Below are positions 22,586 to 35,895 of a stretch of 64,000 nt of DNA, piece by piece. The stretch spans positions 867,650-931,649 of the forward strand of contig JANPWX010000217.1 of NCBI GenBank assembly GCA_024734555.1, written 5' to 3'. The notes under the pieces were generated by a model that was not told the origin of the DNA, searched no databases, and worked only from the letters and a program-made list of their open reading frames with translations. The position numbers and the translations under genes were made by a program. The stretch's first letter is position 1; every line of letters starts with the position of its first letter. The DNA is from Trochalopteron elliotii. Its lineage: Eukaryota > Chordata > Aves > Passeriformes > Leiothrichidae.

Positions 22586-24355
22586 CCAAGTTTCAGTCTG
22601 AATGAGCTTCCTGGTGGAATGAGGAAGCATGGTTATCCATGAGTCTGCCCTGGATACCCAGTAAAAATAGGGTATGGAAATCCCTGGATAAAGGTGAAGA
22701 AATTAGGTGATTCTCCTATTTCATACACAAAACTAGTAAATATGTCACTGGGGTTTTAGAGTTTCTTCTTTTCGTCCTCTCTGTTCCCTCATGAGAATAA
22801 CACCAAAGAGTCACAACCCTGCACACTTCTTTTAGGAGGAGCTTTTGTCCTGCATTCAAAAACTGTTTGATTTTTCTGCTGCCTTCTGAAAGGCAGGGAT
22901 GGGAGCAATAGTTTTTTGTCCTTTGCCTCTCATTTTTACACCTCTAAAACAGGCACCTCTTAACTCACTGTCCAAAAAATGTACCCTGGGGAAAGTATGA
23001 GGATTTTTCACATATGAGGATTTTTCAGTCCTTCACAGAGCCTAAGCACAGGAAAGGCTTCTGCCTGAAATACAGATTGAACCCTGAAGGGAATGGGTAA
23101 CACCACTTTTGCACACCCAGATGAGAGAGGGAATCCTCTGCCCTCCTGAAGCACTTCAGAGCCCCTGTGCTCTTGCTGGTGGCCCTTGTGGTGCTGTGGC
23201 TCCTCTGTGGGGCTGCCCCAGGGGACTCCCCCCTTCCCAGATCCTCACAGTTTGCTTCCACACTGTTTGCACTGGTGAAACTCTTTGTGAAGCTGCATTT
23301 TGACATCTCGTGTCACTGAGTTGATCCCATTAAGAAGAGCCCTCCCAACTAAGAACGAAGCAAAAAGATGGATTTGCAGCAGGTGCAGATACTGCTGCCA
23401 TCCTTGGCCCTTTTCTCTCTCTGGTGGAGCATCTTGTTCCCTCACACAGGCACTGGCAACTGGCACCACCAGCCATGGTGTGCTGAGGCAACCCAAAAAT
23501 TAACAGCAGTTTAAATTAGTGCTGGAGCTGTAAACTCAAATATGACTTTGCTGTCAGTTCAGCTAGACCAGTGACTGATGGATTAATGAGGGTGCCCACT
23601 TCTCCCAGCCATGAGCTCCTGCCACCCACAGGGTGGGACAGGGTGCCTTGCTGGGCTGGTGAAAGAAGACCTTTTTCTCCTTTTGCTTCCAGCTCTATCA
23701 GCATCTAGCTCCCATTCCCTGTGGGCTGCAGGGACTGCAGCAAAGGTGGGGAGGCACTGGGAAGTCACAGCTGGACTGGAGAAAGGCTGGGCCACCCCTT
23801 TGGAAGGAAATGTGGGTTTAGGTGGGTTTAATCCAGTTGGCAGGGCTGTGTTTTGAGAAAGCTTTGGAGAGAACAACCAGCCCACTCATCAAGTTCTGAG
23901 TGAGGGAGACTGCTAGCCAAAGGCCATGGCAGACAGATGGGACAAGGACTGACTCAGTCCTGGCCATTAAACCCATCATGGGGGACAAGTCATCTCCCCA
24001 GGAATACACATAAGCACCTACAAGGAGGGTTGCTTGTGTCACTGAAAGATTTTTACTGTATGTTTTTGCAAAGGCATACTCTTTGGTGATTTTATCCTGT
24101 AGAGGCAGTGGAGAAACATCCCACCTGACACGGCTGTGACTTCTAGGGATGAAAAGCTTTTGGAAGCATGCCTGGGTGAGTCCTGCTGAGCTGGGCTCCC
24201 CGTAGCAGGCTGAAGGCAGTGTGAAACACTGCCCAGTGCAAGGGACACTGCTTTACGGCCCCTCAGCAAACTGCAGTGGAGGGAGGAGTGCTGCGAAGCA
24301 TCAGGTGCTGTGTGCCTGGGAAAGCCTCAGGTAAACAGGGAAGTGGCATGCCTGA

Positions 24356-24373
24356 ACACACACACACACACAC
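24356..24373. repeat. (AC)9 microsatellite
   Basis: Nine perfect dinucleotide units occur between cctga and ttttgtt. Confidence 0.95.
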
Positions 24374-24899
24374 TTTTGTTACAGTCTTATTTCTGCAAAA
24401 ATGATGAACAGACTAAAGCAAAAGCTTCAACAAACTGGAGAACAAATTCTGTGAGCCAAAGTATGCTGAACATCATGTGGTATCCTTTTAAATCTTGTTT
24501 GGAACTAAAATATTCTGTTGGGTTTTTTTTTCCCTCCCAACAGAAAACATGGCCTATTGTTACTTAAATAGCATATATTTCTGTAATAGCCTTTTAATGC
24601 AGAGCTGTTTTTCTTTAGGGCCTTGAATATATGCAAATGGAAATGAAGAAAAGAGCTGAAGTAGAAAGGAAGCACAGTAGTCTGGAAAAAACGGAGGGGA
24701 GAGTGTAAAGATCAATGGGCAGAGCAAGCTTATTAGGCTTTTGTGGGAGGAAGGGGGGGTTATTAAGTACCTCATGTCTCATCCTATGTGAATGTAGCTG
24801 CCTTATTGCAGAGACTCTGCAAAGTCAGAATGTGTGAAGGAAGCAACCTCCACTGAGATAAGTGATACAAATCAGAACGTTTCCATTCCCTCAGCTCTG

Positions 24900-25110
24900 A
24901 TGCCATTGCACTCCAAAAGCACTGTTTAAATATGAATGGCATCCTGTTTATGTGTGTATTAGCAATATGTATGTCCATAAAGACCTGCAGAAATGCAAAT
25001 ATTGCTCTGCACACGAGTGTCTCCCACTGAGGCTGCCTGGAAAAGTAGCATCGGGACACAAATTGGTAACAATAAGTGCAGCTGAAGCCAATAATGAGGT
25101 AAAATACATA
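24900..25110. promoter_or_regulatory. Candidate conserved noncoding element with POU octamer
   Basis: This non-repetitive block contains a perfect octamer atgcaaat (24993-25000), tttaaatatgaatg, ccataaag and an atatgcatgtg. A second octamer is at 24631-24638. Such clusters occur in developmental enhancers, but no conservation or activity is shown here. Confidence 0.22.
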
Positions 25111-28000
25111 TGCATGTGTGAGGAGTGTAAAACCTTGGCTCTGAATCATGTGCCTCTTAGAGTCTGGTGATACCAATTCCCCAGTGCCTCTGCCCCTCTG
25201 CCCCGCATTGCAGGTGTGACCAGCAGATCCCTCCTTCTCCTTCCAGCACCTTGGATGAGTGTCCATTTTACATGGCAGAGGCTGCCAGAGCAGAGCAGAT
25301 GGGCTAGAAACAGCTTTTGTTGCACAGGTTTAAGCAAATGTAGCAATTATGCTGAAATTTACTTGAAGATGCTGCTGAAACCCAGGAAAGGGTACACAAA
25401 CAGAAAGCCTGCAGTGAAATATTGAGTGGACAGGTCCTGTCTGATCAATGAGTGCATTAGTGCTGCCCAGTTCACAGCAACATCTCATGCCCATGTTTTC
25501 AAGGAAGAGCTCAAAGAGAGACAATTCCCAGTATGAAAGTTGACAGGTTTGTGTGTTTGGTTTTTTCTGTGGTGTTATCACTGGGAGGGTCACAGAAGGT
25601 CCCTGTACCTGGGGTGATTTTTTTCCAGCTCATCAGCTGTTTTAATCTACTGTCCTTAGCTGTGTTGGAAATTCTGACTAGATAGATTTTGTTCCAGCCA
25701 AGAGCTCTCCAAAGCATTATTTGTGAACACTCATTCAGAGAAAACCTTAAGATTTGCCTCTAGTTGTTTTTCATCAGCATTTGCACCAGTGATACCACTG
25801 TGTCTGCCAGAGCGTTGGTGGAGAACACAAGCCTTGCCAGGGTTCATGTGAAAGCTTCTGCAGGCAAGTTCACAGAGGAGGTTTTTTCCCATTCCCCTAA
25901 TCTCTTTTTACTGGTTTTGCCATAGAAAGGGTAGAAATTGATGAGAGAACATGCACAGCAGGGGATTTCTTCCTATCTCTGAATTCTCACCACCCCCTCC
26001 CAAACTGCAGCAGATGACTCTTCCTGTGCCAAGCTTCTACCAAAGTTCACACAGCCTTCAGAAGGCAGGTTGGAAACAGGTCATTAGATCACTTTCATAA
26101 CAGTGAGAAGTGTCGTCTTTTTGGCTTAGCTGAGAATAGTTAACCAAGAGAGAGTCTTCTGAGTGACATTTCTCTAGAGAACTCCCTAAAATCAATTATC
26201 TTCTAAGCATGGGTAATCTCAGACAGAAAGCTGAACCTCTGAGGAGCCAGCGGCTTTCTGTACAAAGAGAAAAATTAAACTATTTGCAGTAAAAATTCCA
26301 ACACTTACAAGCCAAACTAGTTACAGAGGATACAGGGGCATCACTTTTTAATTAGTCTCTGTCTGTGCCAGTTTGTATTTGGTCTCTGTACAGCAGACCA
26401 TCCTCTTACCCACAGTGAGGAATCTTTGGGGTTTTGCAGTGACAGGAATCTTTTTGCTGCAACTTTTGCTGTTTACCTCTGAAATTTTAATGAAATGGAA
26501 ATTTGGGAGAGGGGGGAAGGCTTGGGTGTTTTTTTCCCTTAAGCATTATCTTACTACCTTGATTCAGAAAACTTCCAAATTGTGTGTATCTCCTGAAGAC
26601 AGAATTAATAATCATATGATCTATCATGGGGAATTGACTGTCATTTTGACAAATGAGATATTAAGCTCTGCCAGGCTGGAGAGCTGAGAGGGTTTGGTGT
26701 TTTAGCAGGTGCTGAGTGCTACTTTTGCTTTCTTCCCCAGTGTTTCTCAACCCAGCCTCCAAAGTCCAACCCGTGCAGCTGACTGGGAGCTTTGCTCAAG
26801 AACAGCAGGATCTGAAATGCTGCAGGCCAACAATACCTAAAATTCAGAGGCATGACCAGCTCTAAAAGGGGCCAGATTTTGCAGCTAAGATGCTGCACTG
26901 TAAAGAGAGACAGGGCTACCTTTACCCTGGAGGCCATATTTCCTTTATTCCCATACATGTATGTTTAATAACCCTGCTGTATCCTATATCTTATACATTA
27001 TGCAATAGTTTGTCCTTCATGTTTCTCCTTGTGTGGAAAGAGTCAGCCCCTAGCAATTTACAGTAAACATGAATGCCCAGGGAGGAATTCCCTGAGAGGG
27101 GCTTGAAGGATGCAATAATACTGGGAGCATTTACTCTCTCTGTTACTACCTCAGATTTTGCTTAGGTGCTTTTCCCCTTGCCTGAGTATATTGATATATT
27201 TGTTGCAAAGCAATATTGTGGGGTGCCTGTTATCAAAGAGGTACACAGGATGGGGTGAGAGGGCAGGGTCCAACATATTTACCAAGCACTGGTTAGCCCC
27301 AAGCAGAGCAAAACCTGTCACTGTTCTGAGTCAGATCCTTTCCCAGGCTGACTCTTCTCATCCTTCCACTTGTCTTTGGCTCATGGAGCCAGTTTCAATG
27401 CTGGCCAAATTCTGTGTCCCTAAGGATGTTCCCCTGCTCTGAACAGCTGCATCACCAGCTCTCTCTGTTCTCTCACATGCTAAGCCAATCACATTTGGTG
27501 CTTCTGTGGGGATGGTGGCAGCAACAACAGCAATTTCTGTCCCCAGGCTTTGAACATCCACCAAGGGCCAGAGCTGTGGCACCTGCCAGTGTGTGAAACT
27601 GGGAAGCTGGAGGTGTGCAAGGTTCACAGGCTGGGAGAGCAGCTGTGCTGAGCCCACTGGTGGGGCAGAAGCTGAACTACTGGTTCATTGCTGTGGGGTC
27701 AGGAGCCTGCACTTCTCTGTTTTGACCTCCAACCTCGAGCAGGTCACTGCTCTTTGGGATGCACAAAGCCTGCTTGACCAGGCGCTGCTGAATCAGGAGA
27801 CAGCACCTCTCAAACTGCTGCTAAAACCTCTCAAACTCACTGCTGTCCTGCCCAAAACCTCACCTCACTGCCCAGCAGCCTGGCTGCATTTTTAGCCAGG
27901 AGCACAGCAGGTAATAGCTGCAATGAATCTGTCTCCAAACATATACTGAAACAAAGCATCCACTAATAGCAAAGCCCTGCTCTGAGGTTTATCTTCACTT

Positions 28001-28150
28001 TTTATTGTATCATATTATATTATATATTACATTGTATTGCATTGTATTGCATTGTATTGTACTGTGTTCTATTCTATTGTATATTAATATATTATTATTA
28101 TTGTTAATGTTATTGTTATTATTATTATTATCATCATTATTATTATTATA
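28001..28150. repeat. Compound AT-rich microsatellite
   Basis: About 150 bp are built from three phases: TAT/ATT runs (28011-28030), a roughly 10-bp unit attgtattgc repeated about three times (28031-28060), and an ATT/ATTGTT array with interspersed atc (28081-28150). It codes nothing meaningful. Confidence 0.9.
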
Positions 28151-29199
28151 TTTCCCCAACTACCTCACTGATTTCCTATCAATCTGGGATGTCTTTTTTC
28201 AGTTAAAATGAGCTTATAATCTTTGGGGCACTGAGCAAGAAAGATTTCAATGTTCTCTGGGAAAATGGAGTTTTATACACATTTTCTCATGTTTTGGTCA
28301 TGGATGGGATTGTGCTTCTTCTTTATTTACCAGCAGGTCTGTCTGGTGGGTCAACACAACCCTCTAGGTGGTGCTGCTGTGGGTGTAAGGTGTGGCTGGA
28401 TTGTTGCTGGGACTGCCTTGTGCTCTGCTTTGCCCTGGAATTCTCTGAAAAAAGCAAACTCTCTTGCTCATCTCTTCCACTGCAAAATGTTATCCCAGCT
28501 TGAGATAAGGCTCAAAGTCTGAAAGCTGAAATGATTTAATTACAGCTGTATAGACAGTAAAGGAGAGTGTGCTCTCAGTCACAACCCCTGCAGTTGAGAT
28601 AATAAGAGAATTTCCATTGCACCCTCCTTTTCTGTCTCAGGAAAGGCTGAATAAGATGTTTCACTCTCTTTGAATGGCTGTAATTAAATCAGTGCAGCAT
28701 TCAGGATTTTAGCTGCACCCCAAGTTGAGGGGCAGTGTCTGCAGAGACCATTCTTGCCTCTCAAAGCTGCTGTCATCAGACTGAGAAATACCATCTGAAA
28801 ACCAAAATTATCAATATACAGTACACACTGTTATGCTGCTCTTCATGAAGCACCTACATGAAATACTGAATCTTATTGGCCCCTGGAAAATGGCTATTAC
28901 ACACAGACTGTAATCAAACTACAACTTCAGACAAAATGTGATGACTTTAAATGGTCAATCCAGCTGTGAAACATCTGGCAAATATGCAGTGATTAAGGGA
29001 AAAAATGAGTTCTACATCTGTCTGGACACCTCTACTTTCTCTGTTGCCTGTGTCATGTTTTAAAGAAATCCCAACTCAACTGTTGATTCAGCCCCTCATA
29101 TTCTAGTTTACAGCTGTTTTCTGGTGGCTACAAGCTTCTGTTGAATGGTTTTCATTCAGCTTTCAGCTTTCCAGTGGGGTAAGAGTTAAGGGGGTGGGC

Positions 29200-29345
29200 T
29201 CTGAGGACCTGACAGAGTGACTGGCATCCCTGCCTGTGTGACAGGGGGGTCAGAACTGGGTCTTTAAGGTCCCTCCTGACCCAGGTCATTCTGTGATTCT
29301 GGGATTCCACAGTTTTATGGTTCTGTTACTCTGTGATTCTGTGAT
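29200..29345 (+). mobile_element. CR1 LINE, 3' terminal scrap
   Basis: Only the last part of CR1 remains: gtgacaggggggtcagaact, gggtctttaaggtccctcct, gacccaggtcattctgtgat. It is followed by an expanded run of the CR1 8-bp tail (variants of attctgtg: attctggg, gttctgtt, ctctgtg, attctgtg). It is short and diverged. Its orientation is fixed by the tail lying on the right. Confidence 0.85.
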
Positions 29346-32300
29346 CAGCCACCTGTGGATGTGCTGGTCTCTCAGGAAGCAGCCTGCACACCTGCCATGG
29401 TGATCCAGCACCTTCAGGCCACATGGGGACTGGGCTCTGCCTTGTTTGCATGTTTTTTTGCACTAAATGTGGAGAAAATGGGAAGAGTCATGGGTTGGTG
29501 AGGTCTATTGCAGTTGCTGGTTCTGCCCTGCCATGGACACTCTGCCTGCTCCTAACATGATTAGTTTCTTATCCCAACACAGGATATTGGTGCTGGGACT
29601 GGAATATGGCCATGCTGACTTTATTTTTTCATTAAACTAAACAAATTAGTCTCAAAAGATAAATTGTGAGCCAAAAGGGGCATTACCATTTTTTAGCCAA
29701 TTTTCTTACTGCTGCTGTAAAAGTATGAGGAGATGCATTATAGGGATATAGTTTAAAACCATGCCAGCAGAAGAATTTAGGTGTTATCCAAAATTAACAA
29801 ATCCAAGTGTTATTTCTCCCAGAGGTTAGATGGTATCATTTTTAATTGTTTTCCATCGTATTTTGGTAGCGCTTTCCATAAACTCTTCAGCCAAGGAAAC
29901 TTTTGAATAATTTTAGCTGTTATTAAATTCAATTTCGGAGACAATTATCAAAGCCTGGCTAGCACATATAGGAGGGTGAGGGTTTATGCACTTTTATTGG
30001 ACAAGAAGGAGCTGGTGTTTATTTTTGCTGGATTACCAGGAGTCTCATTTTCAAGACATGTCCACAAACACCTTTGTTCCTGGGGACAGTTTTATCCTGC
30101 CAGCTGTGCATGTCCATGGATTTAGCACCCTCAGAGGCTGCTGCAACCTGCAGAGAAAGGCACTGAAGGTTCCATCAAGAGTAGGGACCAAGCCATGTGG
30201 CACCAAAACTATCTAAAGAAAGGAGCAAAGGAAAATGAGAATAAACACCTTTGTAAAGCTGTTCTCACATGTGAGCAAACAGATGATGATACATGATGCC
30301 ACCTGTGCTGTTCACAGCTCACAGTTTTAATTTAAAGTTTTGAGTTAAGTAGGTGGAGCAGTTTCTCCCCTCCTCCAATAAAAAAAAGTTAATCTCAAAT
30401 TTTATTTCATCTCCTGGCTCAAAATGCTGTCTTGTGTCAGCATGTGAATGACCAGAGCATTACTTCTTACTTCAGAGTGCCAGAAGGGCAGGAGCATGGT
30501 AAATTGAAATTCAGTTTGTAATTGCCACAGTGTTTCCCCCTCTGCTTACCCTGTGTTGACAATGGGTGTTTATGTCAGATGAAAGGAGTCTGCAGATACA
30601 TCAGCATCTCACTTTTCTCTGTCCATCCAAATGAGCTGGCAAGTCTATTTATGAAGGCTAAATTGTCAGCAGTACAAGAGATGGGAAGGTCTTTATTGGA
30701 CAACACAGGCAGTGCAGGGTACAGCTCTGTGCCTGAGAACTTATCTGATGCCAGGCTGACAACATTCCTGCCCAGCGGAAATTAGGAGTCTTTGAAAGGG
30801 GTATGCAGTGAAACATGCTGCAAAAGGCAGTACAAAAGATGTCCTGTCTGCTCCAGAGTTATCATAGGTAGCTACACCACTCTGTGTGACAAGAGTGGAG
30901 GAATCCCACCCGGAGCTGGAGTTGTGCCAGCCTCCAGGACAGATCACAGTGACCTGTCTCCTATGGGGGCATGTGACTAATCACAAAAACAGGCATGCAG
31001 GGTGACACCAGCACAATTAGTTTTCAAAACTCTCAGTGGCCACAGAGTGTACATACACAATTTTATCCAATTAACTAAAATTAGTTTTGTACATTACGTG
31101 CCAGGGGTGTTTCTAAGGCTCCAGGAGTAAAGACTGGAATGATCACTCTGGTTCAGCAGGCCATTAGGGTTTGAAGCCCTGATTTAACAAGGCACTTCAA
31201 CACATGCATAAATTTAAGCATTTGAGAAGTCCTGTCGTTGGCAGTGGGACTACTTAGGTGCTTCAAGCTGAATAACTGCTTAAATGTTTTGCTGAATATG
31301 ACAATGTTGAGTAAAGTAACACAGCTCTGGAGCTTTTAACCATCATGTCAAGGCAGAGCAAACACCATCAATGAACACCAAGTCTCTGTCAAAAGGGTAT
31401 CCTGCTCCTCCAGGGCAAGGGAAATTTTGAAGTGGTGCTGCTGTGTGGGAGCAAAGTCAGATCTGACTGTAATTCACTGCACTCTTGCTTGCTGCAGACT
31501 CCCATCTCCTCTTTGGTAGCAGCAGCTTTTTATTAGAAACAAAACCCGAAAAAGTCACTCATAATCTAAGATCAAATTCTTGCAATTCTTGTGCAGTTTC
31601 ATTTAAATTAGGGGCCACTGTGTGTTCAATCCCACTTAAGAGTTGGATTCATGATCCTGTCCCTTTCACCTCAAAATATTCTGCCATTCTTAGGCTTCTG
31701 TGATTCTTAGAACACGTCCAAGATGTATTGATCTGCTGAGGAACCTCAGAGGCTGCAAAATCCAATGACAATTCATTTTTTGTTTCAACAGATTGAGTAA
31801 GAAGCCAGGGAGGGGCAGGGGTGGAACATTTCCATGGCTGATATTGCATCCATGAATCCAGCCCTTTGTTCAGCTGGGGGCTGCATGCTGACAAATGTGC
31901 TGTTTCCTGAAAGCCATAACATCTTTGTCCTGTGTCCAGGTGTGGGAAGTAGGATACAGACTGGGGCAGCCTGTTTCTAAAAAGGTTTGAGGGGTTTTTT
32001 TTTAATAATTTTAAGATTAGGAAAGCAACCCAAAATCTCTAGACGTGCATCAGATCAAAAGGACTCCAGCTCAAGAAAATGTTAGAGCCTCTTTTTATCC
32101 CCCAGCTAGCCATCTTTCTGAAGCCTGGTTCAATCAGCTATTATCTATCCTTTTCCACAGACACTGCTTTGTTTATTTCTTTCTGAAATCTTTATGAGCA
32201 TTAGGCCTATTGCAAGCAACCTGTAGTTGTGTGTGTATTGAGACATGGTGTCAGCCTTCCCCTTGGCTGGACACGAGGCCAGTTTCATGACACTCAGTTC

Positions 32301-33958
32301 ATCAGGAATGGTAATACCCTGAATGCTGAGTTCTCACATATTGTCACATCAGATCATTTTACCCTTGGATTGCCTCGAGACACAAGATAACACCCAGTCA
32401 ACCTCTCAGTTTCATACAGCAGTTCCCAGTTTCAAAATCAATAGGAGGTAAGGAGAGGGTAGCTGTGTCCCATGGAATTTGACAGCTTGATGTTGAAGCA
32501 CAGCACACACCTCTTAGCAAGAAAATGTGGTACTTGGCTTGAAATAAGCATCATTTTTTCAATGCAGTAGTAGAACTCAAAAATTGAAGAAAAAAACCTA
32601 GTGTTTTTTTTTAGAGAACAAAAGATTCTTTGAGGGTGTTTTAAACAAGAATAGAGGAGCTTAGAAACAAAATACTGGATCACAAGTCTTAGACATGAGC
32701 TTAGACACTGCTCATTAAAACTATTGAGAAAAAGCTGTTCTTGCTTCTCCACCTCGGTCTGAGCATCCACACTGCAGAATGCCACTTGTCTGACTTCCCT
32801 CCTGTTTCAAACCTCATGAGCACTGCCCACAGTAGTCTAGCAGGGTGCCCAGTTGATGTTTGAGATCTCCAGCACTTGGACCAACTAGTGTCTTCATTAC
32901 TGACTTATAAAGTCCTGGGTTTTACTTTTCTTCCTGTTATAACGGATGGTCAGGTGCTTCTTTCTGCTGAGTGCCATAGCTCTGCCAGGACATGAGAGCA
33001 CAACCCTCTGGACCACTTGGTGGCCAGAAGCTGCACCTGGTAGGGACCAGCCAGATCCTGGTTATAATTTTTATTCCTAAATAAGCAAACAAAGTTTGTA
33101 ATATACCAAGTCTGCCATGCTCTGGAATTGTACTTTATCCCTTGCGCCATCATGGACCAAAGACTACTTCATGGAAAATAACAAGATGGCTTGGATATGT
33201 CAAAATTTCAACATTCCCTCCTCTTTTTTTTTTTTTTTTTAATTTTAATTAGCTCATAACTATTTCTCAAATTCAACTTGAAATGGAAAAAGATTTCCTT
33301 TGATCTGAAATTTCATTCCTCTTGAAATACACTTTTTTCATTTTTTTTAACAGAAAAACAACGGGCCTACAGAGAAGCAGCTAATATGTTTTTACAGCTG
33401 TAGCTATTAAAGGACACATTCACAGCCCAAGTAGGATCCAGCGTGCAGTGAAGCCAACACAAAGACACTGAATTAAATGGGCCTTAGACAAGCCATGAAG
33501 CTCTCTGGAGACAGCATATAACTGGATATCAGAAATAATATTTCACCAAGGTGAATCACTGCAAAAGATAAAATCACACTACTGCTTTGCCCCATAGCTG
33601 CTGGCCAGCCTTAGAGGATCAGACTGTGCTGTCAGAAAGTGCTGGGCTGTAACTCCACTGCTCATCCAGGTGTACTGGGCAGTGGTTATTTACCTGGGAG
33701 GGGAAAGGACAGATGGGAATACTTTATCTTGCTGAGCAAGATTTTTCATAACTCACCTGTCAATGTCTGTGGTGAGTCTCAGCACCCTTGGGGAACACAT
33801 GGGATATTCCTGTTCTGGTCTTAGGAAGATGAACATTGCAGCAGAGGGGCCATTGTCTCAATCTGACCCAGTCTGTGCAGTGCCCTGTTCCAACTCCTGT
33901 CCCAGCTCTGCTGGCAAGGGGCCATCTCCAGAGAAGAGCTGAGCTTGCAACATCCCTG
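29346..33958. other. Unique noncoding DNA
   Basis: No gene or named repeat was recognised. It contains a T17 run at 33224-33240 and a candidate conserved block at 29810-29985. The longest frame (115 codons, 32438-32785 minus) shows no domain I know. Confidence 0.5.
29810..29985. promoter_or_regulatory. Candidate conserved noncoding element
   Basis: A repeat-free AT-rich block has several CpGs retained (ccatcgtat, gtagcgctt, aatttcggag) and TAAT-type cores (tttttaattg, aataatttta). Retained CpGs inside AT-rich DNA can mark constraint, but this is inference only. Confidence 0.22.
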
Positions 33959-35130
33959 GAAATCAAAGAATGAGTCAGTTGGAAGGGACCACCATGGGTC
34001 ATTTGGTCCAACCTCTGGTCCAACCAACCAGGGCCATCCCAGAGCACATGGCACGGGATTGTATCCAGACAGTTCTGGCATATCTCCAGTGAGGGAGACT
34101 CCACACCCTCTCTGGGCAGTCTGTCCCAGTGCTCGGTCACTGCACAGGAAAGAAATTCTTCCTCATGTTCAGGTGGAACTCCCTGGCCATCAGTTCCTGC
34201 CTGTTCCTCCTGTCCCATTGCTGGCACCAGGGAGCAGAGCCTGGTCCATGCCCTGAGCCCTCCCTGCAGACACTGACACACAGGGGTGAGGGCCCCTCTC
34301 AGCCTCATCTTCTCCAGGCTGAACAGGCCCAGCTCCCTCAGCCTTTCCTCACGGAGATGCTCCAGTCCCTCCATCATCTTTGTCACCCTCCACTGGACCT
34401 GCTCCAGGAGCTCCCTGTCTCTCCTGTCCTGAGGAGCCCAGGACTGGACACAGCACTCCAGGTGATCCTCACCAGGGCTGAGCAGAGGGGCAGGATCCCC
34501 TCCCTGACCTGCTGGCAGTGCTCTCCCTAATGCACCCCAGGATCCCACTGACCCTCTTGGCCACAGGGACACGGTGCTGGCTCAGGGACAGCTCATTGTC
34601 CCCCAGGGCCCCCAGGTCCTTCACCCCAGAGCTGCTTCCCAGCAGGTCAGTCCCAGCCTGTCCTGGTGCCTGGGGTTGTTCTTCCCCAGTGCAGGACCCT
34701 GCATTTGCCTTTGCTGGATTTCAGGGGGTTCTCTGCCCATGTCTCCATCTTGTTGAGGTCCTTCCCAAGGGCTGCAGGTTTCTCTGGGGTATTGGCCCCT
34801 CCTCCCTGCCTTGTGTTACCTGAGAATTTATTGAGGAGGCATCTGCCTTCACCCAAGTCCAGGTAGATGAAACCAGTTTCTCTTCCCTCAACACTATTAC
34901 CCCATCACAGAAAACCATTAGTCAGACATTATCCTGCTCTTAGTGAAGTCATGTTGGCTGTCACCAGTCCCCTTCTTACCTTCCATGTGTCTTAGCATAG
35001 TTTCCAGGAGGATCTGCTCCATGATCTTTCCAAACACAGGAGTGACTCTGACTGCTCTGCATCTCTTATTTTTCCTTCAAGAAAGTTGCCAAGGTGCCTT
35101 TCATCCACACAGCCGTTGTCGTTTCACTGG
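33959..35130 (-). mobile_element. CR1 LINE with ORF2 C-terminal remnant (copy A)
   Basis: This is a roughly 1.2-kb minus-strand CR1. The minus frame 34572-33760 (270 codons, no stop) decodes the ORF2 C-terminal region, with recognisable phrases [47 protein letters not shown] and ESPSLEICQNCLDTI. These match the avian CR1 pattern that follows the reverse-transcriptase domain. The frame runs past the element's end at 33959 because the normal stop is lost. Further right, segments equivalent to gtccaggtagatgaa and tctgctccatgatctttcca are more 5' CR1 parts, with the catalytic palm region between them deleted. It is 5'-truncated near 35130. The 3' 8-bp tail is reduced to aatcaaagaat. The left 570 bp are almost the same as the copy at 54923-55505, so both derive from the same subfamily. 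Confidence 0.9.
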
Positions 35131-35157
35131 TCTTGTGCACATATGTTTCTGAGGCAC

Positions 35158-35540
35158 TGTAAGAGTTAAATGTCGGAATTTCAGGACAGGACAGCTGCAG
35201 CGGGGGAGGATGATCTGCTATGCAGGCACTTGCCATTAGATGTCTCCAGCCCCCTGGTCTTGGAAACAGGGGGAGTCAAGCGTGACAGTCGGTGGTAGCA
35301 GGAGGTGGAATAGGAAAGCTGGTCATTTATCCTCCTAGTTAGCAAGCAAAGGCCGGTATAAAGGGTCCATTTGCTTGGGAAGGAGCTCTTGGACTGCGAA
35401 CTAAGCTTCTAAATCAAGGTTCTCTTTGACGTCTGGTGGACCTGGACTTTCTGAATGAAGCAGTCCAGTCCCTTGGTAGAAACAGAGAGTGGTGGAATGC
35501 ATTCTGAGGTCAGAATGCTCTGCAAGTTATAAACAGGAGC
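35158..35540 (+). mobile_element. Possible LTR-like or promoter-like fragment
   Basis: The stretch starts tgtaagagttaaatgtcgga and contains a good TATA box (tataaag, 35357-35363) about 200 bp in. After it comes ggaaggagctcttggactgc, the sort of short leader seen in avian ERV LTRs. It has more CpGs than the flanks. It may end at ...aggagcctaca (about 35536). No target duplication was found and I cannot name the family. It directly abuts the truncated CR1 on its left. Confidence 0.35.
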
Positions 35541-35763
35541 CTACAGAATTTGCTTCTCAATGGTTAAGAAGGCTGTGGTTATTTTTCTCCATTTAGTTTA
35601 CTTATTTAAACAACACAATAGATTTTCCTTGTGTGATTAACCGGGATTTTTCAAAATAATAAACACTTCCAAAAATACTTACCAAGCCAAGCAAAGCTAA
35701 GCAAAACCAAACTTTATCTTATTTGGAGCTGGAATAGGATTTCAATATGGATCAGTTTGCTAT

Positions 35764-35895
35764 TTCCATTTTCTATATGAGTAAAACAGCCCAGAGCAAA
35801 GTGAAATGACTTTCAATGGACACTGTGCAAGTTAATGGCAGAGCTGGAACTTGACTAAATGCTCAGTCTGCTCAGTTCGTCTCTTTCTAATATTT
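35764..35895 (+). mobile_element. MIR-like ancient SINE remnant
   Basis: The motif order fits the MIR core and 3' part: ccattttctatatgagtaaa, acagcccagagcaaagtgaa, atgactttcaatggacactg, then gttaatggcagagctggaac and ttgactaaatgc. It is highly diverged, in plus orientation, and has no head sequence. Confidence 0.65.

Larger units (their letters stand above)
19408..29199. other. Long unique noncoding stretch
   Basis: Nearly 10 kb contain no recognised gene or transposon. The stretch holds an (AC)9 microsatellite at 24356-24373, a compound AT-rich microsatellite at 28001-28150, two POU octamers (24631-24638 and 24993-25000) and candidate conserved blocks at 22390-22585 and 24900-25110. All open frames are short (160 codons at most, 24784-25266 minus) and match nothing I know. 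Confidence 0.5.
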
